Below the pieces are notes generated by a model. The model was not told where the DNA came from, did no database searches, and worked only from the letters and a program-made list of their open reading frames with translations. A stretch of 64,000 nt of DNA from Microbacterium sp. SL75 (lineage in GTDB: Bacteria > Actinomycetota > Actinomycetes > Actinomycetales > Microbacteriaceae): NCBI RefSeq assembly GCF_026625865.1, contig NZ_CP113067.1:2480001-2544000 (forward strand). The letters run 5' to 3'. Of the stretch, positions 8,245 through 18,458 are shown in pieces. How positions within the stretch are numbered: the stretch's first letter is position 1; each line of letters begins with the position of its first letter. The translations under genes were made by a program, and so were the position numbers.

Positions 8245-8527
8245 ACCAGGGTGAAAGCGGCCGGACGGGGGGCATGCGCAGGGTCTCGGCGTCCTGCGTA
8301 GCGGTCCGGGGTGAAGACGGCGCGCCGACAGCGGGTGATGCGGACTCGACAGGGGTAGGTCCGGGTCGATAGGTTCGAGTGTCTCGTCGGCCGCCTCCGC
8401 ATCCCCCAAACCGCGGTGTCCCGGTTTCGGCGAATACAGACACATCACGCCTCACCATGACCCGCTCGAAGTCGGTCGACCCCGCCGTTGGCGACCGATC
8501 GGTTATGGTGAATATGAAGGAGAAGCC

Positions 8528-9016
8528 GTGGACGAGACCAGCCGATTCGAGCGAGACGAGATCCGGCGCGCGGCCGACGCCGCAGCGGCCGGCGCGTCGC
8601 ACGACACGACCCAGACCCACGACGCCGACCTGTCGTTCGTGCCCTTCGGTGCCGATCTCACCGAGGCCGAGCTCGAGGCGATCGAGGCCCTCCCCTCGGG
8701 GGCGGCCCTGCTCATCGTGCGCTCCGGTCCGACCACGGGCGCCCGGTACCTGCTCGACACCGACGTGACCACCGTCGGCCGTCACCCCGAGGCCGACCTC
8801 TTCTTCGACGACGTGACCGTGTCGCGCCGTCACGCCGAGATCCTGCGTTCCGGCAGTTCGTTCGAGATCGTCGACCAGCGTTCGCTGAACGGCAGCTACG
8901 TCAACGGCGAGCGGGTCGATCGCTCGGCTCTCGTCAACGGCGCCGAAGTGCGCATCGGCAAGTTCCGCTTGAACTTCTTCGGCTCGCCGGTCGACCTGCC
9001 CGCGGCAGAGCGCTGA
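8528..9016 (+). CDS. garA: FHA domain protein, GarA/OdhI type
   Basis: A 162-residue forkhead-associated protein close in length and layout to M. tuberculosis GarA and C. glutamicum OdhI. The FHA core spans about 77-150 and shows GRHP (84-87), SRRH (99-102) and NGSYVNG (121-127), the phosphothreonine-binding residues. A disordered acidic N-tail carries a Thr cluster (TTQT, 27-30) where GarA has its kinase-targeted threonine pair. In those species the unphosphorylated protein inhibits 2-oxoglutarate dehydrogenase and kinase phosphorylation relieves it. GTG start with a good ribosome-binding site (aaggag). It overlaps the next gene by 1 nt, the conserved garA-ftsR arrangement. Confidence 0.9.
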   Translation: MDETSRFERDEIRRAADAAAAGASHDTTQTHDADLSFVPFGADLTEAELEAIEALPSGAALLIVRSGPTTGARYLLDTDVTTVGRHPEADLFFDDVTVSRRHAEILRSGSSFEIVDQRSLNGSYVNGERVDRSALVNGAEVRIGKFRLNFFGSPVDLPAAER

Positions 9017-9702
9017 TGGCGGCAGCCCCCTCCCGTAGTCGACAGACGGCTGCGGGGCTGCTCAGCATCGGCCAGGTGCTCGCGCGTCTGACCCCCGACT
9101 TCCCCGCGCTCACCTCGAGCAAGCTCCGCTTTCTCGAGGTGCAGGGCATCGTGTCGCCGACCCGCACCGAGTCGGGGTACCGCAAGTTCTCGCCCGCCGA
9201 CCTCGAGCGCCTGCGCCTCGCGCTCACTCTGCAGCGCGATCACTACCTTCCGCTCGTCGTCATCCGCGATTACCTCGCCGACCTCGACGCGGGCCGCAAC
9301 CCGGCGCCGCCCACATCGATCCCGTCGATGACGAGCGCTCCGCGCCGCTATCGTCGCGAAGAACTCCTGTCCGCCGCAGGCGCGCGTCCCCAGCTGCTGA
9401 ACGACGCGGTCAGCACGGGGGTGATCGCCGGTGCCGATACGTATTCCGAGCAGGCCGTCACTCTGCTGCGGGCTCTCGTCGCGCTCGATCGCCACGGCAT
9501 CGAGCCGCGTCACATCCGCTCGCTCCGCCAGAGCGCCGAGCGCGAGGTCTCACTGGTGGAGTCCGCGTTGTCGGCTCTGCTGCGTCGTCCCGACGCGCCT
9601 TCTCGGGCTCGCGCGAGTGAGCTCGCACCCGAGCTCGCGGCCCGTCTCGACGAGGTGCGCACGATGTTCGTGCGAGACGCTCTCGAGCGAATCCTGTCCT
9701 GA
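9016..9702 (+). CDS. ftsR: MerR-family regulator, FtsR (Rv1828) type
   Basis: A 228-residue MerR-type regulator. The winged helix-turn-helix lies at about residues 13-80 (LLSIGQVLARL to LQRDHYLPL), with the family's SGYRKFSPADLERLRL dimer-side motif. A C-terminal effector or dimerisation region follows, with low-complexity residues near 95-110. Its position directly after the garA-type gene (1-nt overlap) is that of C. glutamicum cg1631, named FtsR and described as an activator of ftsZ, and of M. tuberculosis Rv1828. ftsZ itself is 32 kb downstream in this window, with inverted repeats in its leader. Orthology is inferred from synteny and domain layout. Confidence 0.85.
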   Translation: MAAAPSRSRQTAAGLLSIGQVLARLTPDFPALTSSKLRFLEVQGIVSPTRTESGYRKFSPADLERLRLALTLQRDHYLPLVVIRDYLADLDAGRNPAPPTSIPSMTSAPRRYRREELLSAAGARPQLLNDAVSTGVIAGADTYSEQAVTLLRALVALDRHGIEPRHIRSLRQSAEREVSLVESALSALLRRPDAPSRARASELAPELAARLDEVRTMFVRDALERILS

Positions 9703-9797
9703 TCGCGACACGCCGCAACCCTCGGAGCGGATGTCATTGCCGGGGGACCTCCGCTCATCTAGCGTGGAGGAAACGAACCGATGAGGAGGACGCGAGC

Positions 9798-10343
9798 ATG
9801 AACGCTGGCGACGCACTCGGTGAACCTCGGTTCGCCGCTGATCTCCTCTTCACCGACGGTCTGCCCGAGATGGACGACGACACCGGTTACCGCGGAGCCG
9901 TCGCGGCACGCGCCGCCGGCATCACCTATCGCCAGCTCGACTACTGGGCTCGGACCGAGCTCGTCGTTCCGACGGTTCGCGGAGCGAGCGGCTCGGGGTC
10001 CCAGCGCCTTTACGGTTTCCGCGACATCCTCGTCCTCAAGCTCGTGAAGCGCCTTCTCGACACGGGCATCTCGCTGCAGCAGATCCGCACGGCGGTCGAC
10101 CAGCTCCGCGCCGCGGGCATCCGCGACCTCGCCGGCACCACGCTCATGAGCGACGGGGCATCGGTGTATCTCTGCACTTCGAACGACGAGGTCATCGACC
10201 TGGTCAGCCGCGGACAGGGCGTTTTCGGCATCGCCGTGGGCAAGGTCCTCCGCGAGGTAGAGTCGACGCTGGTCGATTTCGAAAAGGCGACCCCCGAGGC
10301 CGTCGACGAACTCGCCGCGCGCCGCGCCGCCCGCACCGCGTAG
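9798..10343 (+). CDS. MerR-family regulator, Rv1830 (ResR/McdR) type
   Basis: A 181-residue MerR-type protein with its DNA-binding region at about residues 33-105 (GAVAARAAGITYRQLDYWART, then RLYGFRDILVLKLVKRLLDTGISLQQI). A short C-terminal region of mixed helices follows. In M. tuberculosis the second MerR gene of this locus, Rv1830, affects cell division and recovery from antibiotics; there it is separated from Rv1828 by a bifunctional-nuclease gene (Rv1829), which is missing here. A TAGCGT box at 9759-9764 and a Shine-Dalgarno (gaggagg) upstream give it a leadered transcript of its own. Orthology is inferred from synteny. Confidence 0.83.
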   Translation: MNAGDALGEPRFAADLLFTDGLPEMDDDTGYRGAVAARAAGITYRQLDYWARTELVVPTVRGASGSGSQRLYGFRDILVLKLVKRLLDTGISLQQIRTAVDQLRAAGIRDLAGTTLMSDGASVYLCTSNDEVIDLVSRGQGVFGIAVGKVLREVESTLVDFEKATPEAVDELAARRAARTA

Positions 10344-10510
10344 ACACGCCCGTTCTCGTCGGACGCCACGGCATCCGGCAATGCGTCGTGCTCCGGCTCC
10401 TCTTGGCCGACGACCAGCAGGGGAGCGGCGGGTGCGTCGACAACGCCGATGCCGGCACGGATCTCGGCCCCTCGATGTGCTCACCGGTCTCGCGGAGCGC
10501 CGTAATGACG

Positions 10511-10544
10511 GACGCCGCCCGACTGCGAGGCAGCGGGCGGCGTC
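10511..10544. terminator. terminator hairpin for the ParA-like gene
   Basis: Perfect 11-bp arms, gacgccgcccg (10511-10521) and cgggcggcgtc (10534-10544), lie 15 bp beyond the stop of the minus-strand ParA-like gene. It could also stop readthrough from the MerR gene. I see no gene in the 170 bp between the MerR stop and this hairpin. Confidence 0.7.
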
Positions 10545-10558
10545 GGACAGGACTGCGG

Positions 10559-11371
10559 TCAGGCCTGGGGTGCCTCGTTCTCGACGGGGATACGGCCGGT
10601 GCGCACGATCCGGTCGAGCAACGCATCGAAGTCGGCAGCGAGCTCCTGAGCGGAGTCGCCGGGCCACACGTGCAGCGGCTTGGCCGCGCCCTGCGCCTGC
10701 TGGAGCGAGGTGCGCTCGGGCAGCTGCGGGTTGAGGACCAGGGGGCCGAACATGTCGCGGAGTTCCTTGATGCGGAACTGGTGCTCGATCGACTGGGGGC
10801 GGACGCGGTTGACCACGACGCCGAGCGGCTGCAGGCGCGGCGAGAGTCCACGGCGGATCTCCTCGATCGCGCGCAGGGCACGGTCGGCTGCGGCGACGGA
10901 GAACAGGCCCGGCTCGGTGACCACGACGACGCGGTCGCTCGCGGCCCACGCGGTGCGCGTGAGGGCGTTCAGCGACGGCGCGCAGTCGATCAGCACCAGG
11001 TCGTAATCGGCCTCGATGGTCGCCAAAGCCTCTTCGAGCTTCCAGACGTCGCGGACACTGGGATGCGGACCGTCGAAGTTGATGGCCGAGGGGCTGCCGA
11101 TGAGCACGTCGATCGTGCCCGGATGAACCTTCGCCCACCCGCTGGAGGTGATCGCCTGTCGGACGACCTTCTCCTTGGGGTTGGCCAGGACATCGGCGAT
11201 GTTGAGCCGACCGGCGACTTGGATGTCCATCCCGGTCGACACGTCGGACTGAGGGTCGAGGTCGACGACGAGAGTGCGAACGCCACGTGCGAAGGCTGCG
11301 GAAGCCAGCCCGAGTGTCACGGTCGTCTTGCCGACCCCGCCTTTGAGAGAGCTGACGGAGAGTACGTGCAC
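10559..11371 (-). CDS. ParA/Soj-family ATPase
   Basis: A 270-residue P-loop ATPase with the deviant Walker A motif KGGVGKTT at residues 10-17, a Walker A' segment VVDLDPQSD near 40 and a Walker B-like LVLIDCAPS near 125. This is the full ParA/MinD fold. No parB or parS-like sequence is adjacent, so it is an orphan ParA; C. glutamicum has a comparable orphan, PldP, linked to division-site placement, but I cannot tell whether this is its ortholog. It lies between division-linked MerR genes and pyc. GTG start; TAACGT on the minus strand lies 8 nt upstream, so the message may be leaderless. Confidence 0.88.
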   Translation of the reverse strand: MHVLSVSSLKGGVGKTTVTLGLASAAFARGVRTLVVDLDPQSDVSTGMDIQVAGRLNIADVLANPKEKVVRQAITSSGWAKVHPGTIDVLIGSPSAINFDGPHPSVRDVWKLEEALATIEADYDLVLIDCAPSLNALTRTAWAASDRVVVVTEPGLFSVAAADRALRAIEEIRRGLSPRLQPLGVVVNRVRPQSIEHQFRIKELRDMFGPLVLNPQLPERTSLQQAQGAAKPLHVWPGDSAQELAADFDALLDRIVRTGRIPVENEAPQA

Positions 11372-11439
11372 GAGAGTCCACGTTACCGTCCTCTAGGCTG
11401 TGAGCACATTCAGCTCCGCCAGCTTGACGTGAGGTGCGC

Positions 11440-14400
11440 ATGTTCTCGAAGATCCTGGTCGCAAATCGCGGGGAGATTGCGATCCGCGCCTTCCGCGCGG
11501 CATATGAGGTCGGCGCCCGCACCGTCGCGGTCTATCCGTACGAAGATCGTGCCTCGCTCCACCGCCTGAAGGCCGACGAGGCCTACCAGATCGGTGAGCG
11601 CGGCCACCCGGTCCGCGCCTACCTCGACGTCGACGAGATCATCCGCGTCGCCCGCGAATGCGGGGCGGATGCCATCTACCCGGGCTACGGCTTCCTGTCC
11701 GAGAACCCGGAGCTCGCCGAGAAGGCGGCCGCTCACGGCATCACCTTCATCGGTCCTCCCGCCGAAGTGCTCGCGATGGCCGGCAACAAGGTCACGGCGA
11801 AGGAGCACGCGATCTCGGCGGGCGTTCCGGTGCTGCGCTCCACCCCGGCGTCGGACGACATCGACGAACTGCTCGCTCAGGCCGACGACATCGGGTTCCC
11901 CGTGTTCGCGAAGGCCGTCGCCGGCGGGGGCGGGCGCGGCATGCGCCGCGTGGAATCGAAGGGCGAGCTCGCCCCGGCCCTGGCCGAGGCCATGCGCGAG
12001 GCGCAGAGCGCTTTCGGCGACCCGCGCATGTTCCTCGAGCAGGCTGTCCAGCGTCCGCGTCACGTCGAGGTGCAGATCCTCGCGGATGCCGCGGGAGAGA
12101 CCGTGCACCTGTTCGAGCGCGACTGCTCGGTGCAGCGGCGCCACCAGAAGGTCATCGAGATCGCGCCCGCGCCGAACCTCGACCCGTCGGTCCGCGACGA
12201 CCTGCATCGCTACGCCGTCGCGTTCGCGCGCTCGATCGGCTATCAGAACGCGGGAACGGTGGAGTTCCTGCTGGAGACCGCGGGCCCGCGCACCGGCGAG
12301 GTCGTCTTCATCGAGATGAACCCGCGCATCCAGGTCGAGCACACGGTCACCGAAGAAGTGACCGACGTCGACCTCGTGCAGTCGCAGATGCGCATCGCTG
12401 CCGGAGCCACACTGTCCGACCTGCATCTCCAGCAAGAGGACATCCGCCTGCGCGGCGCGGCGTTGCAGTGCCGCATCACCACCGAGGACCCCACCCAGGG
12501 ATTCCGCCCCGACACCGGGAAGATCACGACCTACCGGTCGCCCGGTGGGGCCGGCATCCGTCTCGACGGAGGCACGACAGCGGCCGGTTCGCAGGTGAGC
12601 CCGCACTTCGACTCGATGCTGTCGAAGCTCACGTGTCGCGGCCGCGACTTCGAGGCCGCCGTGTCGCGCGCCCGTCGGGCCCTCGCCGAGTTCCGCATCC
12701 GAGGTGTCTCCACGAACATCCCGTTCCTGCAGGCCGTGCTCGACGACCCCGCCTTCGTCGCGGGCGACCTGAGCACCTCGTTCATCGACGAACGCCCCGA
12801 GCTGTTGAAGGGCCGCGAGTCGAAGGACCGCGGAACGAAGATCCTCTCGTGGCTGGTCGACACCACCGTCAACCGCCCCAACGGTGAGAACCCGCTCTCG
12901 ATCGATCCGGGCGCGAAGCTTCCCACGCTCGATCTGGCCGCCTCGGCCCCCGCCGGCTCGCGCCAGCGTTTGCGGGAGCTCGGACCCGCCGGCTTCGCGA
13001 AGGCGCTGCGCGAGCAGACCGCTCTCGCGGTCACCGAGACGACGTTCCGCGACGCGCACCAGTCGCTGCTAGCCACGCGCGTGCGTACCCGTGACCTCGC
13101 GCGCGTCGCCCCCTACGTCGCACGCCTGACGCCCGGACTCCTCTCCGTCGAAGCCTGGGGCGGGGCGACCTACGACGTCGCCCTTCGCTTCCTCGGCGAA
13201 GACCCGTGGGAGCGCCTCGACGCTCTCCGCGAGGCCCTGCCGAACGTCGCCATCCAGATGCTCCTGCGCGGCCGCAACACCGTCGGCTATACCCCGTACC
13301 CCACGGAGGTCACCGATGCGTTCGTGGCCGAGGCCGCGGCATCCGGTGTCGACATCTTCCGCATCTTCGATGCGCTCAACGACGTCTCTCAGATGCGCCC
13401 GGCGATCGACGCGGTTCTGCGCACCGGCACCGCCGTCGCCGAGGTGGCCGTCTGCTACACCGGCGACCTTCTCGATCCCGCCGAAGACCTCTACACGCTC
13501 GATTACTACCTTCGTCTGGCCGAGCAGATCGTCGATGCGGGCGCGCACGTGCTCGCGATCAAGGACATGGCGGGGCTGCTCCGCCCCACGGCCGCGGCCA
13601 AGCTCGTCTCGGCTCTGCGCGAGAGGTTCGACCTGCCGGTCCACGTGCACACCCACGACACCGCGGGCGGGCAGCTCGCGACCCTGTTGGCCGCGTCGGC
13701 TGCGGGAGCGGATGCCGTGGACGCGGCGTCGGCACCCATGGCGGGAACCACCAGCCAGCCGTCTCTGTCGGCCTTGGTCGCGGCCCTCGCGCACACCGAT
13801 CGCGACACCGGTCTCGACCTCGCGGCCGTGAGCGACCTCGAACCGTACTGGGAGGCGGTGCGTCACCTGTACCGTCCGTTCGAATCGGGACTGGCCGGTC
13901 CTACCGGACGCGTGTACCGGCACGAGATCCCGGGCGGGCAGCTGTCGAACCTGCGCCAGCAGGCGATCGCGCTCGGGCTCGCCGACGACTTCGAGCTCAT
14001 CGAGGACATGTACGCCGCGGCGAACCGCATCCTCGGCCGCGTGCCGAAGGTCACACCCTCTTCGAAGGTCGTGGGCGACCTCGCCCTGCACCTCGCCGCC
14101 GTCAGGGCCGACCCCGACGATTTCGAGCAGCACCCCGAGAAGTACGACGTGCCCGACTCGGTCGTCTCGTTCATGGCGGGCGAGCTCGGCGACCTGCCGG
14201 GCGGGTGGCCAGAGCCCCTCCGTTCGAAGGTTCTCGCCGGGCGGGATGCCAAGACCGGCACGACCCCGCTCACCGACGACGACCAGGCCGCCCTGGCGGG
14301 GGAGTCATCCGAGAGACGCGCGCGTCTGAACCGGCTGCTCTTCCCCGGCCCGACACGCACCTTCGAGCAGACCCGCGAGACGTACGGCGATCTCAGCGTG

Positions 14401-14847
14401 CTCGATACGGCCGATTATCTCTACGGTCTTCAGTCCGGCGGAGAGCACACCGTCGAGATCGAGCGGGGTGTGCAGTTGTTCGTGGGGCTCGAGGCCGTCG
14501 GCGAGGCCGACGACAAGGGCATGCGCACGGTGATGACGACGCTGAACGGCCAGCTGCGCCCGGTCTTCGTGCGCGATCGTTCGATCGACGTCGAAGCCCG
14601 CCAGGCCGAGAAGGCCGACACCTCGAAACCCGGGCAGATGGCAGCGCCGTTCTCGGGCGTCGTGACGATGAAGGTGACGGCGGGGGACCGCGTCTCGGCC
14701 GGTCAGGCGGTGGCCTCGATCGAGGCGATGAAGATGGAAGCGGCCATCACCGCGACCGTCGACGGCGTGGTCGAACGTGTCGCCATCGGTACCACACAAC
14801 AGGTGGAAGCAGGAGATCTTTTGCTGGTAATCCGCCAAGCGCAGTAA
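11440..14847 (+). CDS. pyc: pyruvate carboxylase
   Basis: A biotin-dependent enzyme of 1135 residues that carboxylates pyruvate to oxaloacetate (anaplerosis). Domains in order are biotin carboxylase (about 1-450, beginning KILVANRGEIAIRAF, with the ATP-grasp Gly-rich loop AGGGGRGMRRV near 165), carboxyltransferase TIM barrel (about 530-800, beginning TTFRDAHQSL), the allosteric region, and a C-terminal biotinyl domain with the AMKMEA motif, where Lys1098 carries biotin. This is the full-length single-chain form. The ATG at 11440 is preferred over the GTG at 11434 because it gives the usual N-terminus. A TAGGCT box at 11394-11399 is a plausible promoter shared divergently with the ParA-like gene. 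Confidence 0.97.
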   Translation: MFSKILVANRGEIAIRAFRAAYEVGARTVAVYPYEDRASLHRLKADEAYQIGERGHPVRAYLDVDEIIRVARECGADAIYPGYGFLSENPELAEKAAAHGITFIGPPAEVLAMAGNKVTAKEHAISAGVPVLRSTPASDDIDELLAQADDIGFPVFAKAVAGGGGRGMRRVESKGELAPALAEAMREAQSAFGDPRMFLEQAVQRPRHVEVQILADAAGETVHLFERDCSVQRRHQKVIEIAPAPNLDPSVRDDLHRYAVAFARSIGYQNAGTVEFLLETAGPRTGEVVFIEMNPRIQVEHTVTEEVTDVDLVQSQMRIAAGATLSDLHLQQEDIRLRGAALQCRITTEDPTQGFRPDTGKITTYRSPGGAGIRLDGGTTAAGSQVSPHFDSMLSKLTCRGRDFEAAVSRARRALAEFRIRGVSTNIPFLQAVLDDPAFVAGDLSTSFIDERPELLKGRESKDRGTKILSWLVDTTVNRPNGENPLSIDPGAKLPTLDLAASAPAGSRQRLRELGPAGFAKALREQTALAVTETTFRDAHQSLLATRVRTRDLARVAPYVARLTPGLLSVEAWGGATYDVALRFLGEDPWERLDALREALPNVAIQMLLRGRNTVGYTPYPTEVTDAFVAEAAASGVDIFRIFDALNDVSQMRPAIDAVLRTGTAVAEVAVCYTGDLLDPAEDLYTLDYYLRLAEQIVDAGAHVLAIKDMAGLLRPTAAAKLVSALRERFDLPVHVHTHDTAGGQLATLLAASAAGADAVDAASAPMAGTTSQPSLSALVAALAHTDRDTGLDLAAVSDLEPYWEAVRHLYRPFESGLAGPTGRVYRHEIPGGQLSNLRQQAIALGLADDFELIEDMYAAANRILGRVPKVTPSSKVVGDLALHLAAVRADPDDFEQHPEKYDVPDSVVSFMAGELGDLPGGWPEPLRSKVLAGRDAKTGTTPLTDDDQAALAGESSERRARLNRLLFPGPTRTFEQTRETYGDLSVLDTADYLYGLQSGGEHTVEIERGVQLFVGLEAVGEADDKGMRTVMTTLNGQLRPVFVRDRSIDVEARQAEKADTSKPGQMAAPFSGVVTMKVTAGDRVSAGQAVASIEAMKMEAAITATVDGVVERVAIGTTQQVEAGDLLLVIRQAQ

Positions 14848-14852
14848 CCTAG

Positions 14853-14876
14853 AAGGGGGCGCTTTCGCGCCCTCTT
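14853..14876 (+). terminator. hairpin after pyc
   Basis: A 10-bp stem with one G-U pair (14853-14862 with 14867-14876) around a tttc loop, followed by tcccg. It ends 18 nt before the next start codon, so it could be a pyc terminator or an attenuator for the downstream pair. Confidence 0.5.
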
Positions 14877-14893
14877 CCCGTTTGGAGACTGCA

Positions 14894-17370
<2,477 letters not shown>

Positions 17371-17374
<4 letters not shown>

Positions 17375-17862
17375 GCGTTCGCCCGATCCGCCTGTTCGGC
17401 GACCCCGTCCTGCGCGCGCCCAGTGCGCCCATCGAGCAGATCGACGACGGCATCCGTGCCCTCGTCCAAGACCTGATCGACACGGTCGAGCTGCCCGGGC
17501 GCGCGGGGGTCGCGGCGCCGCAGATCGGCGTGGGTCTGCGCGCTTTCAGCTACAACATCGATGGCGACATCGGCTACGTGCTCAACCCCGTGCTCGTCGA
17601 GACGCGCGGAGAGCCGGAGCCGGTGGGGGAGGGGTGCCTCTCGGTGCCGGGTCTCTGGCACGATGCGCTGCGTTATCCGTGGGCCAAGGTCGTCGGAATG
17701 GACCTCGACGGCAACGAGGTCGTGCTCGAGGGCGAGGGGCTGCTCGCCCAGGCCCTGCAGCACGAGACCGATCACCTCGACGGCATGCTGTACCTCTCGC
17801 GCCTGTCCGCCGAGACGCGTCGCGAGGCGATGCGCCAGGTGCGCGAGAGCGACTGGTTCTGA
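17371..17862 (+). CDS. def: peptide deformylase
   Basis: A 163-residue metalloenzyme that removes the formyl group from nascent proteins. All three family motifs are present: GVAAPQIG (46-53), EGCLSVPG with metal ligand Cys89 (87-94) and QHETDHLDG with ligands His131 and His135 and catalytic Glu132. It starts 4 nt before the end of the acidic ATPase gene (ATGA overlap), so its expression is tied to that gene. No methionyl-tRNA formyltransferase gene is adjacent. The gene is followed by the 106-bp repeat array rather than an immediate terminator. Confidence 0.96.
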
Positions 17863-17891
17863 TTCGGAGCCGGGTCACGCGCTTCCCCCGG

Positions 17892-18396
17892 GATTCGCGC
17901 AACCTCCGTCGTTCTCGGCCATGTCGAGCCGTAGTCGTGCGGATCGCCGAGGTTGTGCGAGTCGCTGAGGTGCGGCTGGCGTCGGCGTATCCTCGGCGAT
18001 TTGCGCAACTTCCGTGGGTTTCCGGTGCGGCGGGCTGAGGTTGTGCGGGTCGCTGAGGTTGTGCGGGTCGCCGAGGTGTGGCCGGCGTCGGCGTACGTTC
18101 GGCGATTTGCGTAACCTCCGTGGGTTTCCGGTGCGCCGGGCTGTGGTTGTGCGGATGGCTGAGGTTGTGCGGGTCGCTGGGGTGTGGCCGGTGTCGGCGT
18201 ACGTTCGGCGATTTGCGTAACCTCCGTGGGTTTCCGGTGCGCCGGGCTGTGGTTGTGCGGATCGCTGAGGTTGTGCTGGTCGCCGAGGTTGTGCGGGTCG
18301 CTGGGGTGTGGCCGGCGTCGGCGTACTCTCCGCGATTTGCGCAACTTCCGTGGGTTTGCTGTGTGCCGGGCTGAGGTTGTGCGGATCGCTGACGTA
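17892..18396. repeat. tandem array of 106-bp repeats in a convergent intergenic region
   Basis: The 597 bp between the convergent def and fadD genes hold no convincing gene. Instead the motif gatttgcgyaac starts at 17892 (diverged), 17998, 18104, 18210 and 18334. This gives three exact 106-bp spacings and one of 124 bp, the latter explained by an extra 18-bp sub-unit of the type gaggttgtgcgggtcgct. The fifth copy is cut short near 18396. Within each unit, gcgcaacctccg is roughly the reverse complement of the repeated gaggttgtgcgg, so transcripts could fold. A period of 106 is not a multiple of 3, and the frames that stay open shift by one in each copy, arguing against a repeat protein. Confidence 0.9.
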
Positions 18397-18412
18397 GTGA
18401 GAGGGGATACGC

Positions 18413-18445
18413 GACGGCCCGGCCCCTCGGGGGGACCGGGCCGTC
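18413..18445. terminator. terminator for the acyl-CoA synthetase gene
   Basis: Perfect 10-bp arms gacggcccgg (18413-18422) and ccgggccgtc (18436-18445), 13 bp beyond the fadD stop on the minus strand. It also separates fadD from the repeat array. Confidence 0.75.
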
Positions 18446-18458
18446 GTCGTCGCGCGTC

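Noticed and set aside
6176..8833. 885-codon minus-strand open frame covering lpdA and copC
   Set aside because: Off-frame shadow of lpdA, copC and the garA start region; Arg/Pro-rich without motifs, while lpdA and copC have intact family motifs in other frames.
10344..10510. Possible gene remnant between the second MerR gene and the ParA-like terminator
   Set aside because: One minus-strand frame reads plausibly for about 40 codons but lacks a start, ribosome-binding site and recognisable motif.
9759..11522. 587-codon minus-strand frame extending the ParA-like gene region
   Set aside because: It is out of frame with the ParA Walker motifs and is Arg/Pro-rich shadow sequence of the MerR and ParA-like genes.
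17892..18396. CRISPR array
   Set aside because: Whole 106-bp units are repeated with no short identical repeats separated by unique spacers, and no cas genes are present.
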